Shown in pieces: positions 51,686 to 60,468 of a stretch of 64,000 nt of DNA; positions within the stretch are counted from its first letter, which is position 1, and every line of letters starts with the position of its first letter. Both the position numbers and the translations under genes were made by a program. A model generated the notes under the pieces. That model was not told where the DNA came from and made no database searches. It saw only the letters and a program-made list of their open reading frames with translations. The stretch covers positions 1 through 64,000 of the forward strand of contig JBEKZV010000007.1 in assembly GCA_049509515.1 (NCBI GenBank), given 5' to 3'. Origin of the DNA: JBEKCP01 sp049509515 (GTDB taxonomy: Bacteria > Planctomycetota > Planctomycetia > Pirellulales > Thermoguttaceae).

Positions 51686-54436
51686 CTACTTCCCGGTCGG
51701 CATCTGCATGAGGATTTCCGCGTGGGCGGTGACCGTATCATCCACCAGGGTGGCATCGAGGTCCAGCCCGCGGAACCAGGATAGCGGCGGGGCCACATAG
51801 CCCGGCGGGGCCGCCACGCGCCCGCCCGACGGGTTCGGGAGCTTCTCCAGCTCGGCGGAAGTCCAGCCACCCCGCTGGCCCGAGCCGCCGGGCGGGGCAC
51901 CGGGCACCATCGAAGATGGTCGCGGGTCGCGGAGCACGTAGGGGCCGCCCAGCGGGCAGACCAGCTTTGCCCCCAGGAGCAGCTCGGCTGCGTCCTTGCA
52001 GTCCTTTGCCGGGACGTGAAGCTGTTCCTCCAGGGCGGCCAGCAGCCGCAGGTTGCCCAGCGCGGTCTGGCGGGTGCGGGCGTAGCCCAGATTGTTCAGA
52101 AAAGGCGTCATCCGCGCGGCGGCGGGGTCGCCGACGTGCAGTCGCAGTTGGGCGGGCCGCAAGGCCGCCTCGAAACGAAGCTGCGGCACCGTGCCGGCCA
52201 GCACGTCCGGCTGGAACGAATAGAGCACCAGCGGCCCCGAAGCCAGCCGCCACAGCCCGACGAGATTCTTCGCGAGCCCGTTGGCGGCGGGCGGGGGGAA
52301 CGTGGCATCGAGCACAGCCAGCAGCCCCGGCTGGCCCTTGTTGCCCAGGTAGCCGATCACGGTGTTGCGGAGCTTCAGCCAGGGGAAGAAGCTGCCGCCG
52401 GGGATGTCCAGCGGCGGGACGACGTCGCGGAGGCCTCCGAAGACCCGCTGGCTGGGGAGCACGGCCTCGAAGGCAGCCAGGTTGCCGGGGATCGCCGCCA
52501 ATTGCTGCGGGTCGGCCGGGCCGGCCCAAAGCTGGAGCATCGCGACGCGGCGGCGATCCAGCGGCGTCATCCGCACGTCCACCACCACCTGTTCCTGCCC
52601 GCCGGCCAGCGATTTGTGCCGCAGGGCAATCGTGATCGGCTCGATCCGTCCCCACTTGTCCCGGTATACGTCGGCGAAGCGGCGAAAGGCCTGGGCCTCG
52701 GCCTGGGTGACGTGCTCGACGGGCACGTCGGGCACGGGGAGGAACAGTCCGCGCCGGCCACGGAGCTGGTCGACGACTTCCCCCGCGGTGATCGCGGCCC
52801 GGCTGCCGTCCGGCCGCGGCCCGAACCCGGGCGGCAGCATCCCGCCGGCCACCAGTTCCTCGATCGTGCCGCCCGGCTTGCCTTCGCTGGCCGCCGCGAG
52901 CTTCGCCAGCATCACCACCTCGATGTCCGTGGCCGCCTGGAGCCGCCGCAGCATCTCGATGCGGTAGCGCGGACTGGTGAGGTTCTGGAAAAACGCGTCG
53001 GAGAAATAGATGAAGACGCTGTCGTCCCGCTGCAATGGCATGAGGGCCCGGGCATAGCGGAACTCCGCGGCGGCGCCGAGCGAGCCGCGGCCGTCGGCCG
53101 TTTCGAGGAACCGCGTCACCAGGGCCTTCGACGTGCTGATGAAGTGGTAGCTGCCCTGCACCGCGTAGTAGGACCGCACCGAGCCGTCGGGCGCGTGGAG
53201 ATAGGAGACTTCCTGCCCCGCGATCTTGAGCTTCTCTTCCGTCACCCCTCCCTTCTTGATCCGCTCGCTCCGCTTCTCCGCGAAGTCGGAGCCCAGCAGC
53301 ATGTTGTTCCGGGCCTCGAACAGGAAGCCGATGGCCGGCCCGTCCTGGAACAGCAGGTCGCTGCCGATCATGGCGACGTCGGAGATGACGGTGCCGCCCA
53401 GGATCCGCGACAACTGCGACTGCCGCAGTACGAGCTGTTCCTGAAGCCGCTCGCTGCGGCCGTCGTCCAGGCCGCGGAGGGCGACCAGGTTCTTCAGGTC
53501 GCCGCCCCAGGCGTCCAGCGTGTCTTGGAACCAGAGGAAATTGGCGAAACTCCCGAAACGGATGTAGAGGCACTCGGCGGGCACGTGCCGGGCGATAGAC
53601 TCGATCTGGACGCCCTTTTCCGGCGGAGGCAGCTCCAGCGGCGCCAGCTCGATGGCCGGCGGCAACGGCTCCCCGGCCGGCAGATCGAAGGCCACCAACC
53701 CCAGCAGCCGGTCCTGCTCCAACGCGGCCCGGATCGATTCCGTCCCCACCAGCAGGCCCACCTCGCGGACGAACTGGGCCTCCGGCGACTCGGCTATCTG
53801 GTGCTCGGGCAGCCGCAGGTTCAGCCGCCGGGCCAGCGTGTTGACCAGGTAGGTTTGCACCAACGGAGGGTAATCGGGCTTGTGCTGCAGGAGCCGATCG
53901 GGGGGCGTATAGTCTCGCCACCACGCCAGGAGCAGGAGCCGCAGATCCCGCTCATGGCGCGGCCCGACCGCGGCCGATGGCCCACCCACCGGCTGCGGCC
54001 GGACCACCAGCGAGATCGGCTGCCGGGCCGAAAGCGTCAGGTCCAGCGGCTCGCTGCCGCGGAACAGGAAATGGATGGTGACGCGGTTCGGCCGGCTGAG
54101 CAGCCCCCGCAGAATGCCGCCAACTTCTTCCCGCACCGGCCCCCCGCTGGTGAGCGGCGAGCCCTCGGCCAGGAACTCCTTCATCAAGGCGGCCGCGACC
54201 GGGTTGTGGATCGCGGGGTAGAAGACCCGGCCGTTCTTCTCGCTCAGGGCGAGACCATCGGCCCCCAGCAGCTCGGGGAGGTCGGCGGCGCCGAGCTCGA
54301 CCACAAGGCGTCCCACGCCCCAGGGTTGGCCCAAGACCGCCTCCGCCTCGACGACGGCAGCCCCAGCGGCCACCGCCGGGCCCAGCAGCCACACCAGCCA
54401 ACCGGCCAAAACGACCCACCGGTAATCGGCACGCAT
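51686..54436 (-). CDS. Large exported hypothetical protein, 916 aa
   Basis: Signal peptide MRADYRWVVLAGWLVWLLGP then AVAAGAA. No domain recognised. Segments suggest a large soluble fold (SIARHVPAECLYIRFGSFAN, FLWFQDTLDAWGGDLKNLVA, DGSVRSYYAVQGSYHFISTS, DSVFIYFSDAFFQNLTSPRY). Length and style resemble planctomycete-specific periplasmic proteins. Near the C-terminus (DPRPSSMVPGAPP) a GGGCACC hairpin element at 51902-51922 contributes residues in frame. Monocistronic, convergent with the FAD oxidoreductase. Confidence 0.7.
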   Translation of the reverse strand: MRADYRWVVLAGWLVWLLGPAVAAGAAVVEAEAVLGQPWGVGRLVVELGAADLPELLGADGLALSEKNGRVFYPAIHNPVAAALMKEFLAEGSPLTSGGPVREEVGGILRGLLSRPNRVTIHFLFRGSEPLDLTLSARQPISLVVRPQPVGGPSAAVGPRHERDLRLLLLAWWRDYTPPDRLLQHKPDYPPLVQTYLVNTLARRLNLRLPEHQIAESPEAQFVREVGLLVGTESIRAALEQDRLLGLVAFDLPAGEPLPPAIELAPLELPPPEKGVQIESIARHVPAECLYIRFGSFANFLWFQDTLDAWGGDLKNLVALRGLDDGRSERLQEQLVLRQSQLSRILGGTVISDVAMIGSDLLFQDGPAIGFLFEARNNMLLGSDFAEKRSERIKKGGVTEEKLKIAGQEVSYLHAPDGSVRSYYAVQGSYHFISTSKALVTRFLETADGRGSLGAAAEFRYARALMPLQRDDSVFIYFSDAFFQNLTSPRYRIEMLRRLQAATDIEVVMLAKLAAASEGKPGGTIEELVAGGMLPPGFGPRPDGSRAAITAGEVVDQLRGRRGLFLPVPDVPVEHVTQAEAQAFRRFADVYRDKWGRIEPITIALRHKSLAGGQEQVVVDVRMTPLDRRRVAMLQLWAGPADPQQLAAIPGNLAAFEAVLPSQRVFGGLRDVVPPLDIPGGSFFPWLKLRNTVIGYLGNKGQPGLLAVLDATFPPPAANGLAKNLVGLWRLASGPLVLYSFQPDVLAGTVPQLRFEAALRPAQLRLHVGDPAAARMTPFLNNLGYARTRQTALGNLRLLAALEEQLHVPAKDCKDAAELLLGAKLVCPLGGPYVLRDPRPSSMVPGAPPGGSGQRGGWTSAELEKLPNPSGGRVAAPPGYVAPPLSWFRGLDLDATLVDDTVTAHAEILMQMPTGK
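51902..51922 (+). repeat. GGGCACC/GGTCG hairpin element, short-stem variant
   Basis: GGGC-ACCATC-GAA-GATGGT-CG: both stem sides differ from the ACCGTGC/GCATGGT copies yet still pair perfectly. In frame in the 916-aa gene. Confidence 0.6.
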
Positions 54437-54636
54437 TGCAGATACCCTCCCGCGGGACGGATGTTCGCGCTGAAACTGTTAATTGGAAAGTGTTTTCGGG
54501 TGGGCTTGCCCACCGCTGCCACGCCCACGCAACGGCTGCCCCCCCAAGTCACCCAGGCGGCACTTCCGGCCTAACTCTACCCCTCCGGCTGGCAGGAAGC
54601 AAGGGCCGGTGATATCATCATTTCGGGGGTTGTCGG

Positions 54637-55710
54637 ATGAGAACAGACCTGCCAGCGACGCTGACGGCCCGCGATGCCGTCCACAACGCCGCGTGCGGCG
54701 ATGCGGAGGCGGCACGGATCGAGCAGTGCCTCGACCCGGCCGTCCCTCTCGGAGAGCTCTGCCGGCAGGCCGCGGAGGCCACCCGGCAGCGATTTCCCGG
54801 GGCGGGGCCGCAGTGGCGGATGCTGCTTTACGCGCCGCTCTATCTTTCCAACTATTGCCTGAATCACTGCCTCTATTGCGGGTTCCGCGCCCCCCAGGCG
54901 ATCCAGCGAAAACACCTCAGCGTGTCCGAGGCGGTCCGGCAGGTGGAGATCCTCGTGGGGCGCGGCTTGCGCCACATATTGCTCGTGGCGGGCGACTTCC
55001 CGCGGCTCGGCACGCCCACATACTTCGCCCAGATCCTCCGCGAGACGGCGGCCCGGGGCGTCCGGCCGGCTATCGAGATCGCGCCGCAGCCCACGGAGTC
55101 GTATGCCGACTTGGCAGCCGCCGGCGCCTGCGGCCTGACGCTGTTCCAGGAAACGTACGACGAAGCGTGCTATGCACATTATCATCCCCGAGGGACCAAG
55201 GCTTCCTACGATTGGCGGCTGGAAGGGCCCGTGCGGGCGGCGGCGGCGGGCATCCGCCGGCTGGGGCTGGGGTTCCTGCTGGGTCTGGCCGAGCCCCGGC
55301 AAGAGCTGCTCGCCATGGCGCGGCACGCCGTCTATCTGGAGGGCCGGTTTGCCGGCTGTTCGGTCGGCTTCAGCCTGCCGCGGATCCGCGAGGCCCCCCA
55401 AGGGTTCATCGCGCCCTACACCGTGGACGACGACCTGCTGGTGCGGATGTACGCCGCCCTGCGGCTGGCGTTTCCCGGGGCAACGCTGGTCCTGTCCACC
55501 CGCGAGCACCCCGAACTCCGCAACCGCCTGGCAAAGATTTGCATCACGCAGATGAGCGCCGGCAGTTCGACCTCGCCGGGCGGCTACGATGCCGATGCCG
55601 CCCCGGGGACCTGGGGGCAGCAGTTCCCGGTGTGCGACCCGCGCGGGCCGGCGGACATGGCCGGCTGGCTGCAGGGCGAGGGCTTCGACGTGGCCTGGGA
55701 ACTTGCCTGA
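54637..55710 (+). CDS. thiH: ThiH-like radical SAM protein (2-iminoacetate synthase family)
   Basis: 357 residues. The radical SAM cluster is C74-x3-C78-x2-C81 in APLYLSNYCLNHCLYCGF, the wording of ThiH and HydG. Other marks are AIEIAPQP, GLTLFQETYDEACYAHYHP and FSLPRIREAP, and the C-terminus matches ThiH length; HydG is longer. ThiH cleaves tyrosine to dehydroglycine for the thiazole of thiamine. No other thi gene or hydrogenase maturation gene is near, so the assignment within the family is not certain. Confidence 0.85.
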   Translation: MRTDLPATLTARDAVHNAACGDAEAARIEQCLDPAVPLGELCRQAAEATRQRFPGAGPQWRMLLYAPLYLSNYCLNHCLYCGFRAPQAIQRKHLSVSEAVRQVEILVGRGLRHILLVAGDFPRLGTPTYFAQILRETAARGVRPAIEIAPQPTESYADLAAAGACGLTLFQETYDEACYAHYHPRGTKASYDWRLEGPVRAAAAGIRRLGLGFLLGLAEPRQELLAMARHAVYLEGRFAGCSVGFSLPRIREAPQGFIAPYTVDDDLLVRMYAALRLAFPGATLVLSTREHPELRNRLAKICITQMSAGSSTSPGGYDADAAPGTWGQQFPVCDPRGPADMAGWLQGEGFDVAWELA

Positions 55711-55781
55711 ACCGTGCTGGACAGAAACGGGGTTTGCGGTAGACTTAGACCTCTACCGGCGTCACGTCCAAGACAGCAATG

Positions 55782-55865
55782 GTAGGGTGGGTCGAGCGGA
55801 GCGAGCCCCACCAACGTCAACTCGACCCGTTTCTGGTGGGGCTCGTTGCGCTCGACCCACCCTAC
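55782..55865. repeat. Inverted pair of REP repeats (BIME-like) before serC
   Basis: A forward GTAG-family unit (55782-55813) and an inverted unit (55834-55865) separated by 20 bases; the pair can form one long hairpin. It lies immediately upstream of the serC ribosome site. Confidence 0.8.
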
Positions 55866-55896
55866 ACTCTGGCAGCGACAAGGAGAGAACGAGCAC

Positions 55897-57009
55897 ATGG
55901 AAAAGCGGGTCTACAACTTTTCGCCCGGGCCGGCCGTCCTGCCGCTGCCCGCCCTCCAGGAGGCGCAGCGCGACCTGCTGGCCTTGCCGGGGACCGGCAT
56001 TTCGATCCTCGAGATCAGCCACCGTGCCAAGAAGTTCGACGAGGTGATCCAGCAGGCCGAGGCCAACCTCCGCACGCTGCTGGCGATCCCGGAGGGGTAC
56101 CGCGTGCTGTTCCTCCAGGGCGGGGCCCTGCTGCAGTTCGGCATGATCCCGATGAGCTTTCTCCGCGGCGCGGGCCCGGCCCCCGGCACACCCCGGTCGG
56201 CGGACTACATCCTCACCGGCACCTGGTCCAAGAAGGCCATGGATGAAGCCAAGACGCAGGGGGCCGTGCGGGCGGCGTGGGACGGCAAGGCCGGCAACTA
56301 CAACCGCGTCCCCCGGCAGGACGAGCTCAAGCTCGATCCCCAGGCCGCCTACGTCTATATCGCCTCCAACGAGACGATCCAGGGCGTGCAGTACCCCGCC
56401 GAGCCCGAGGTGGGCGACGTGCCGCTGGTCTGCGACGCCTCTTCGGAGATCCTCTCTCGCCCCGTGCCGGTCGGCAAGTACGGCCTGCTGTTCGGCTGCG
56501 CCCAGAAGAACGCCGGTCCGGCGGGCGTGACCATCGTGATCCTCCGCGACGACCTGCTCCAGCGGGCCCGCAAGGACCTGCCCACGATGCTCAACTACCA
56601 CGTCCTGGCCGAGAGCGGGTCGCGGGCCAACACGCCTCCCACGTTCTGCGTCTACATGGTCAAGCTCGTGACGGAGTGGTTGTTGCGGGAGGTGGGCGGC
56701 CTGGAGAAGATGCAGGAGATCAACCGGCGGAAGGCCCGGCTGCTGTACGACGCGATCGATGCCTCGGGCGGCTTCTACCAGGCCCACGCCGAGCCGGCCA
56801 GCCGCTCGATGATGAACGTCCCCTTCCGGCTGGCGGAGCCGTCGCTGGAGGAGGCTTTCTTGAAGGGTGCGGCGGCCCAGGGCCTGGTGGAGCTCAAGGG
56901 GCACCGCTCGGTGGGCGGCTGCCGTGCCTCGATCTACAACGCCATGCCGGTGGAGGGCGTTACGGCCCTGCGGGACTTCATGGTCGAGTTCGCGAAGAAA
57001 CGCGGGTAG
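55897..57009 (+). CDS. serC: Phosphoserine aminotransferase
   Basis: PLP enzyme converting 3-phosphohydroxypyruvate and glutamate to phosphoserine, the step after SerA. 370 residues from ATG 55897 with AAGGAGAG upstream. Marks: VYNFSPGPAVLP (6-17), EISHRAKKFDEV, FLQGGALLQF, LTGTWSKKA, DASSEILSRPV and the PLP lysine K204 in GCAQKNAGPAG; C-terminal KGHRSVGGCRASIYNAM. serA is 42 kb away, so the pathway genes are dispersed. Confidence 0.96.
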   Translation: MEKRVYNFSPGPAVLPLPALQEAQRDLLALPGTGISILEISHRAKKFDEVIQQAEANLRTLLAIPEGYRVLFLQGGALLQFGMIPMSFLRGAGPAPGTPRSADYILTGTWSKKAMDEAKTQGAVRAAWDGKAGNYNRVPRQDELKLDPQAAYVYIASNETIQGVQYPAEPEVGDVPLVCDASSEILSRPVPVGKYGLLFGCAQKNAGPAGVTIVILRDDLLQRARKDLPTMLNYHVLAESGSRANTPPTFCVYMVKLVTEWLLREVGGLEKMQEINRRKARLLYDAIDASGGFYQAHAEPASRSMMNVPFRLAEPSLEEAFLKGAAAQGLVELKGHRSVGGCRASIYNAMPVEGVTALRDFMVEFAKKRG

Positions 57010-57011
57010 GG

Positions 57012-57226
57012 GGGTCGTTTACGACCCTTGCCGCGCAGCGGTAATAGGCCCATGCTTTAGCATGGGTCGGCGGACGACGAGCCGTACTAGAAGTCATTCC
57101 CCCCACCCTCGCCCTGCCGCCGCGGCGGCAGGGCGAGGACGTGGGGACGCGCGGGTCGCCATACGGCCCCCGAGGTAAACCTCGGGTCTAACACCGCCTA
57201 CGACGGGAACCGCCATGAATGGCGGT
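57012..57226. repeat. Cluster of five small palindromes
   Basis: GGGTCGT-TT-ACGACCC (57012-57027), CCCATGCT-TT-AGCATGGG (57049-57066), a perfect 30-bp palindrome (57108-57137, arm CTCGCCCTGCCGCCG), CCCGAGGT-AA-ACCTCGGG (57169-57186) and ACCGCCAT-GA-ATGGCGGT (57209-57226). Four share the plan of a 7- or 8-bp stem with a 2-base loop but differ in sequence. Confidence 0.75.
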
Positions 57227-57255
57227 GATGATCGGTGGGGAGGCGAGGTGCTACT

Positions 57256-57435
57256 GTGAGCAAAGCCGGACCGAGCCAGACCACCGACGAGGTGCTCCAA
57301 GAGGTCCGAAGGATCAAGGAGACCCTGGCGGCGTCCATGGACTACGACATCAAGCGGATCCTCGACGACGCGAGACGGAGGCAGAACGAAGGCGGCCGGA
57401 CGGTGCTGCCAGCGCCGCCCCGCAAAAAAGCCTAG
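57256..57435 (+). CDS. Small helical protein, 59 aa (possible antitoxin-like)
   Basis: GTG 57256 behind GAGGCGAGG. VSKAGPSQTTDEVLQEVRRI, KETLAASMDYDIKRILDDAR, RRQNEGGRTVLPAPP. A charged helical protein; I recall similar small proteins in planctomycetes encoded singly or beside toxins, but no toxin is adjacent here. It ends three bases before the threonine aldolase stop on the opposite strand. Confidence 0.5.
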   Translation: MSKAGPSQTTDEVLQEVRRIKETLAASMDYDIKRILDDARRRQNEGGRTVLPAPPRKKA

Positions 57436-58493
57436 GCGAAGGGGCGCGGCACGCGTTCACCGGCCGCCCGCTCCAGGATTTCCAACGCCCGGTCCACGTC
57501 GGCTGTGGTGACGTCCAAGTGGGTCACCGCGCGGAGGCGGGTGGGGCCGGTGGCGAGCACCAAGAGCCCGTCGCGCCGCAGCCCCTCGGAGAATTCGGCC
57601 GCCGTGCCCAGCCGCGGATCGACCTGGAAGAACAAGAGGTTCGTATCCACCAGGTCGGGGTCGAGCCGCAGGCCCCCGATGCGGCGGATGCCCGCCGCCA
57701 GCCGCTGGGCGTTGGCGTGGTCCTCGGCCAGACGGTCGACGTGGTGCTCCAGGGCATAGAGGGCGGCGGCGGCCAGGATGCCCGCCTGCCGCATCCCGCC
57801 CCCCAGCACCTTGCGGTGGCGGACCGCCTCGCGGACAAGGTCCCGCGGGCCGGCCAGGGCCGAACCGACCGGGGCGCCGAGCCCCTTGCTGAAGCAGACG
57901 TTGACCGTATCGAAGTGCTCGGCCCAGCGGGCGGCTGCAATGCCCGTGGCCACGACCGCGTTGAGGAGCCGCGCCCCGTCCAGGTGCGTTCGCAGGCCGT
58001 GCTCGTGGGCCCAGCGACAGAGGGCGGCCAGCGTTTCGTAGGGCTGGATGCGGCCGCCGCCGCGGTTGTGCGTATTCTCCAGGCACAACAGCCGCGTCCG
58101 CGGGAAATGCGTGTTCTGCGGCCTCAATAGCCCCTCGACCTGCTCCGGCCGCAAGATGCCGTCCTGGCCGGCCACCGGGCGGACCGCCACGCCGTTGATC
58201 TGGGCATAGCCCCCTTGCTCGTAGAAGTACAGGTGGCAGTTGGCCTCGCAGAGCATCTCGTCGCCGGGCCGGCAGTGCAGCCGCACGCCGATCAGGTTCG
58301 ACATCGTGCCCGAGGGCACCAGCAGCGCCGCCTCTTTGCCCAGCAGGGCGGCCACGCGGTCCTGCAGGCGGTGGACCGTCGGGTCTTCGTCGAACACGTC
58401 GTCGCCCACCTCGGCGGCGGCCATGGCGGCCCGCATCCCGGCGGTCGGCCGCGTCACGGTGTCACTGCGGAAATCGAGGCAAGGCGTGGTCAT
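57432..58493 (-). CDS. ltaE: Low-specificity threonine aldolase
   Basis: PLP enzyme cleaving threonine or allo-threonine to glycine and acetaldehyde. 353 residues from ATG 58493 (MTTPCLDFRSDTVTRPTAGM). GDDVFDEDPTVHRL, FVPSGTM-like LVPSGTMSNLIG, LENTHNRGGG, LDGARLLNA (171-179) and the PLP lysine K203 in FSKGLGAPVGS are diagnostic. Divergent from the ThDP decarboxylase across a REP pair. It may feed glycine to the C1 network (inference). Confidence 0.93.
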   Translation of the reverse strand: MTTPCLDFRSDTVTRPTAGMRAAMAAAEVGDDVFDEDPTVHRLQDRVAALLGKEAALLVPSGTMSNLIGVRLHCRPGDEMLCEANCHLYFYEQGGYAQINGVAVRPVAGQDGILRPEQVEGLLRPQNTHFPRTRLLCLENTHNRGGGRIQPYETLAALCRWAHEHGLRTHLDGARLLNAVVATGIAAARWAEHFDTVNVCFSKGLGAPVGSALAGPRDLVREAVRHRKVLGGGMRQAGILAAAALYALEHHVDRLAEDHANAQRLAAGIRRIGGLRLDPDLVDTNLLFFQVDPRLGTAAEFSEGLRRDGLLVLATGPTRLRAVTHLDVTTADVDRALEILERAAGERVPRPFA

Positions 58494-58553
58494 GTGAATT
58501 GGTACTTTCAATCTATCCTCAATGCCGGCCCCCTGGCAAGATGACTATAATTT

Positions 58554-58651
58554 GTAGGGTGGGTCGAGGTCGCGCACTGCTGGTGGGGCTCGCAAACCGT
58601 CCGGCCGCGACCGAGCCCCACCACGCCTCCGGTTTGCTCGACCCACCCTAC
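58554..58651. repeat. Composite inverted REP pair in a divergent promoter region
   Basis: Outer units GTAGGGTGGGTCGAG (58554-58568) and CTCGACCCACCCTAC (58637-58651) enclose inner TGGTGGGGCTCG and CGAGCCCCACCA, so two half-units face each other. It lies between ltaE and the ThDP decarboxylase starts. Confidence 0.75.
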
Positions 58652-58669
58652 GCTGTGGAAGGAGACTGT

Positions 58670-60343
58670 ATGACGCGGACTTCGAGCGTTCCGACCGGCC
58701 CGGTCTCGGGTCTCTCCGTCGGCGAGTTCCTCATTCGGCGGCTGCTGGAACACGGTGTCCGCGACGTCTTCGGAATCCCGGGCGACTACGTGTTGGCGTT
58801 CTATGGGATGATCGAAGAGAGCCCGTTGCGCCTGGTCGGCTGCACCCGCGAGGACTGCGCCGGGTTCGCCGCCGACGCTTACGCCCGCCTGAACGGCATC
58901 GGCGCCGTTTGCGTGACCTACTGCGTGGGCGGGCTGAGCCTGTGCAACTCCATCGCCGGGGCGTATGCGGAGAAGTCGCCGGTGGTGGTCATCAGCGGGG
59001 CGCCGGGCCTGCGGGAGCGGTCCAACAACCCGCTCTTGCACCACCGCGTGAAGGATTTCCAGACGCAGGCCGACGTCTTCCGCCGGCTGTGCGGGGCGGA
59101 GACGCAACTGAACGATTCCGGCACGGCCTTCCGGCGGATCGATCGCGTGCTGGAATCGGTGACGCGCTACAAGCGGCCGGGCTACATCGAGCTGCCGCGG
59201 GACATGGTCCACGTGGTGCCCGACGCCCCGTACACCACCTCGGCCTCGGTGCCCGAGAGCGACCCGGAGGCCCTGGCCGAGGCCGTGGCCGAGGCCGCGC
59301 GGCGGATCGCCGAGTGCCGCTCGGCGGTGATCATCGCCGACGTCGAGATCCATCGTTTCGGCTTGCAGGACCGGCTGTTGGCCCTGGCCGAGGGGGCGGG
59401 CATCCCGATGGTCAGCACCATCCTCGGCAAGAGCGTGGTGAGCGAGCGGCACCCGCTGTTCGTCGGGATCTACGAGGGCGCGATGGGCCGGGAAGAAGTC
59501 ACCCGCTTCGTCGAACAGAGCGATTGCATCATCCTGCTGGGCGCCTTCATGACCGACATGAACCTGGGCATCTACACCGCCAACCTCGAGGTGGCGCGGT
59601 GCATCGAAGCCACCAGCGAGCGGCTGCGGATCAGCCGGCACCATTACGACGGCGTGCTCCTGTCGGATTTCCTCGAGGGGCTGATCGCCGCGGGCCTGAA
59701 GGTGCCGCCGCGGCCCTTGCCGCCGCGGCCGGGCGGCTACGACGAGGTCTTCCGGCTCCAGCCCGACCACCCCGCCACCATCCGCCGCATCATCGAGCGG
59801 CTGAACCTGGCCCTGGACGAATCGATGGTGGTGATCGCCGATCCGGGCGACGCCCTGTTCGCCTCCAGCGACCTGGTGATCCACCGGCAGACGGAGTACA
59901 TCGCCCCGGCCTATTACACGTCGATGGGCTTCGCGGTCCCGGCGGCCCTGGGGGTGATGGTCGCCCGGCCGGACCTGCGGCCCATCGTGCTGGTGGGCGA
60001 CGGGGCCTTCCAAATGACCGGCATGGAGCTCTCCACCATCATCCGGCACCGCTTCCACCCGGTGGTCATCGTGCTGGATAACCTGGGCTACGGCACCGAG
60101 CGCCTGCTCCTCTCGGGCCGGCACGAGTTCAACGAGATCCACCCCTGGCGGTACCACAAGCTGCCGGAGGTCCTCGGCGGCGGGACGGGTTACGAGGTGC
60201 GGACCGAAGGGGACTTCGATCGCGCGCTGGTGGCGGCCCTGGCCGACCGCTCCGGCCCCAGCATCCTGCACGTCCACCTCGATCCCAGCGACGCCAGCCC
60301 CGCCCTGGATCGCCTCGCCAACCGCCTGGGAGCGAAAGTCTAG
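58670..60343 (+). CDS. ThDP-dependent 2-oxo acid decarboxylase (pyruvate/indolepyruvate decarboxylase type)
   Basis: 557 residues from ATG 58670 with GGAAGGAG upstream. Glu61 (TREDCAGFAADAYARLNG) is the ThDP-activating residue; the double histidine of decarboxylases is at 124-125 (PLLHHR); the ThDP/Mg motif starts GDGAFQMTGMELST near 443 and runs to NLGYGTERLL. The HH motif separates it from acetolactate synthase. It would release an aldehyde from pyruvate, indolepyruvate or branched oxo acids; the substrate is open. A strong terminator follows. Confidence 0.85.
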   Translation: MTRTSSVPTGPVSGLSVGEFLIRRLLEHGVRDVFGIPGDYVLAFYGMIEESPLRLVGCTREDCAGFAADAYARLNGIGAVCVTYCVGGLSLCNSIAGAYAEKSPVVVISGAPGLRERSNNPLLHHRVKDFQTQADVFRRLCGAETQLNDSGTAFRRIDRVLESVTRYKRPGYIELPRDMVHVVPDAPYTTSASVPESDPEALAEAVAEAARRIAECRSAVIIADVEIHRFGLQDRLLALAEGAGIPMVSTILGKSVVSERHPLFVGIYEGAMGREEVTRFVEQSDCIILLGAFMTDMNLGIYTANLEVARCIEATSERLRISRHHYDGVLLSDFLEGLIAAGLKVPPRPLPPRPGGYDEVFRLQPDHPATIRRIIERLNLALDESMVVIADPGDALFASSDLVIHRQTEYIAPAYYTSMGFAVPAALGVMVARPDLRPIVLVGDGAFQMTGMELSTIIRHRFHPVVIVLDNLGYGTERLLLSGRHEFNEIHPWRYHKLPEVLGGGTGYEVRTEGDFDRALVAALADRSGPSILHVHLDPSDASPALDRLANRLGAKV

Positions 60344-60361
60344 GGCCGCCGCCTCACCAAA

Positions 60362-60388
60362 CCCGCCGACGCAGTCGGCGGGCTTTTG
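60362..60388 (+). terminator. Rho-independent terminator of the ThDP decarboxylase gene
   Basis: CCCGCCGAC-GCA-GTCGGCGGG followed by CTTTTG, 19 bases after the stop. An inverted relative lies at 63071-63096. Confidence 0.8.
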
Positions 60389-60426
60389 CCGCCCCCCGTA
60401 CCAGCCACCAGTCACTTGTCACTAGT

Positions 60427-60468
60427 CACTGCCCACTGCTCACTGCCCACTGCTCACTGCCCACTGCT
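60427..60468. repeat. Three tandem 14-bp repeats
   Basis: CACTGCCCACTGCT three times. The last unit runs into the stop codon of the FGE-domain gene (minus strand TGAGCAGTGGGC). An inverted relative starts at the apbE stop, 63031. Confidence 0.75.

Noticed and set aside
52016..54574. An 852-codon open frame opposite the 916-aa exported protein
   Set aside because: Low-complexity Q/R/G/H-rich translation without signal peptide; the minus frame has a signal peptide and normal composition.
54637..55710. HydG (hydrogenase maturation)
   Set aside because: Protein length and C-terminus fit ThiH, and no hydE, hydF or hydrogenase gene is present.
57108..57137. Transcription terminator
   Set aside because: A perfect 30-bp palindrome without loop or T-run, in a row of other palindromes; a repeat element is more likely.
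58508..60415. A 635-codon open frame opposite the ThDP decarboxylase
   Set aside because: Same effect; the forward frame has all ThDP motifs.
60427..60468. CRISPR-like array
   Set aside because: The repeats are 14 bp, directly tandem, without spacers; no cas gene is in the window.
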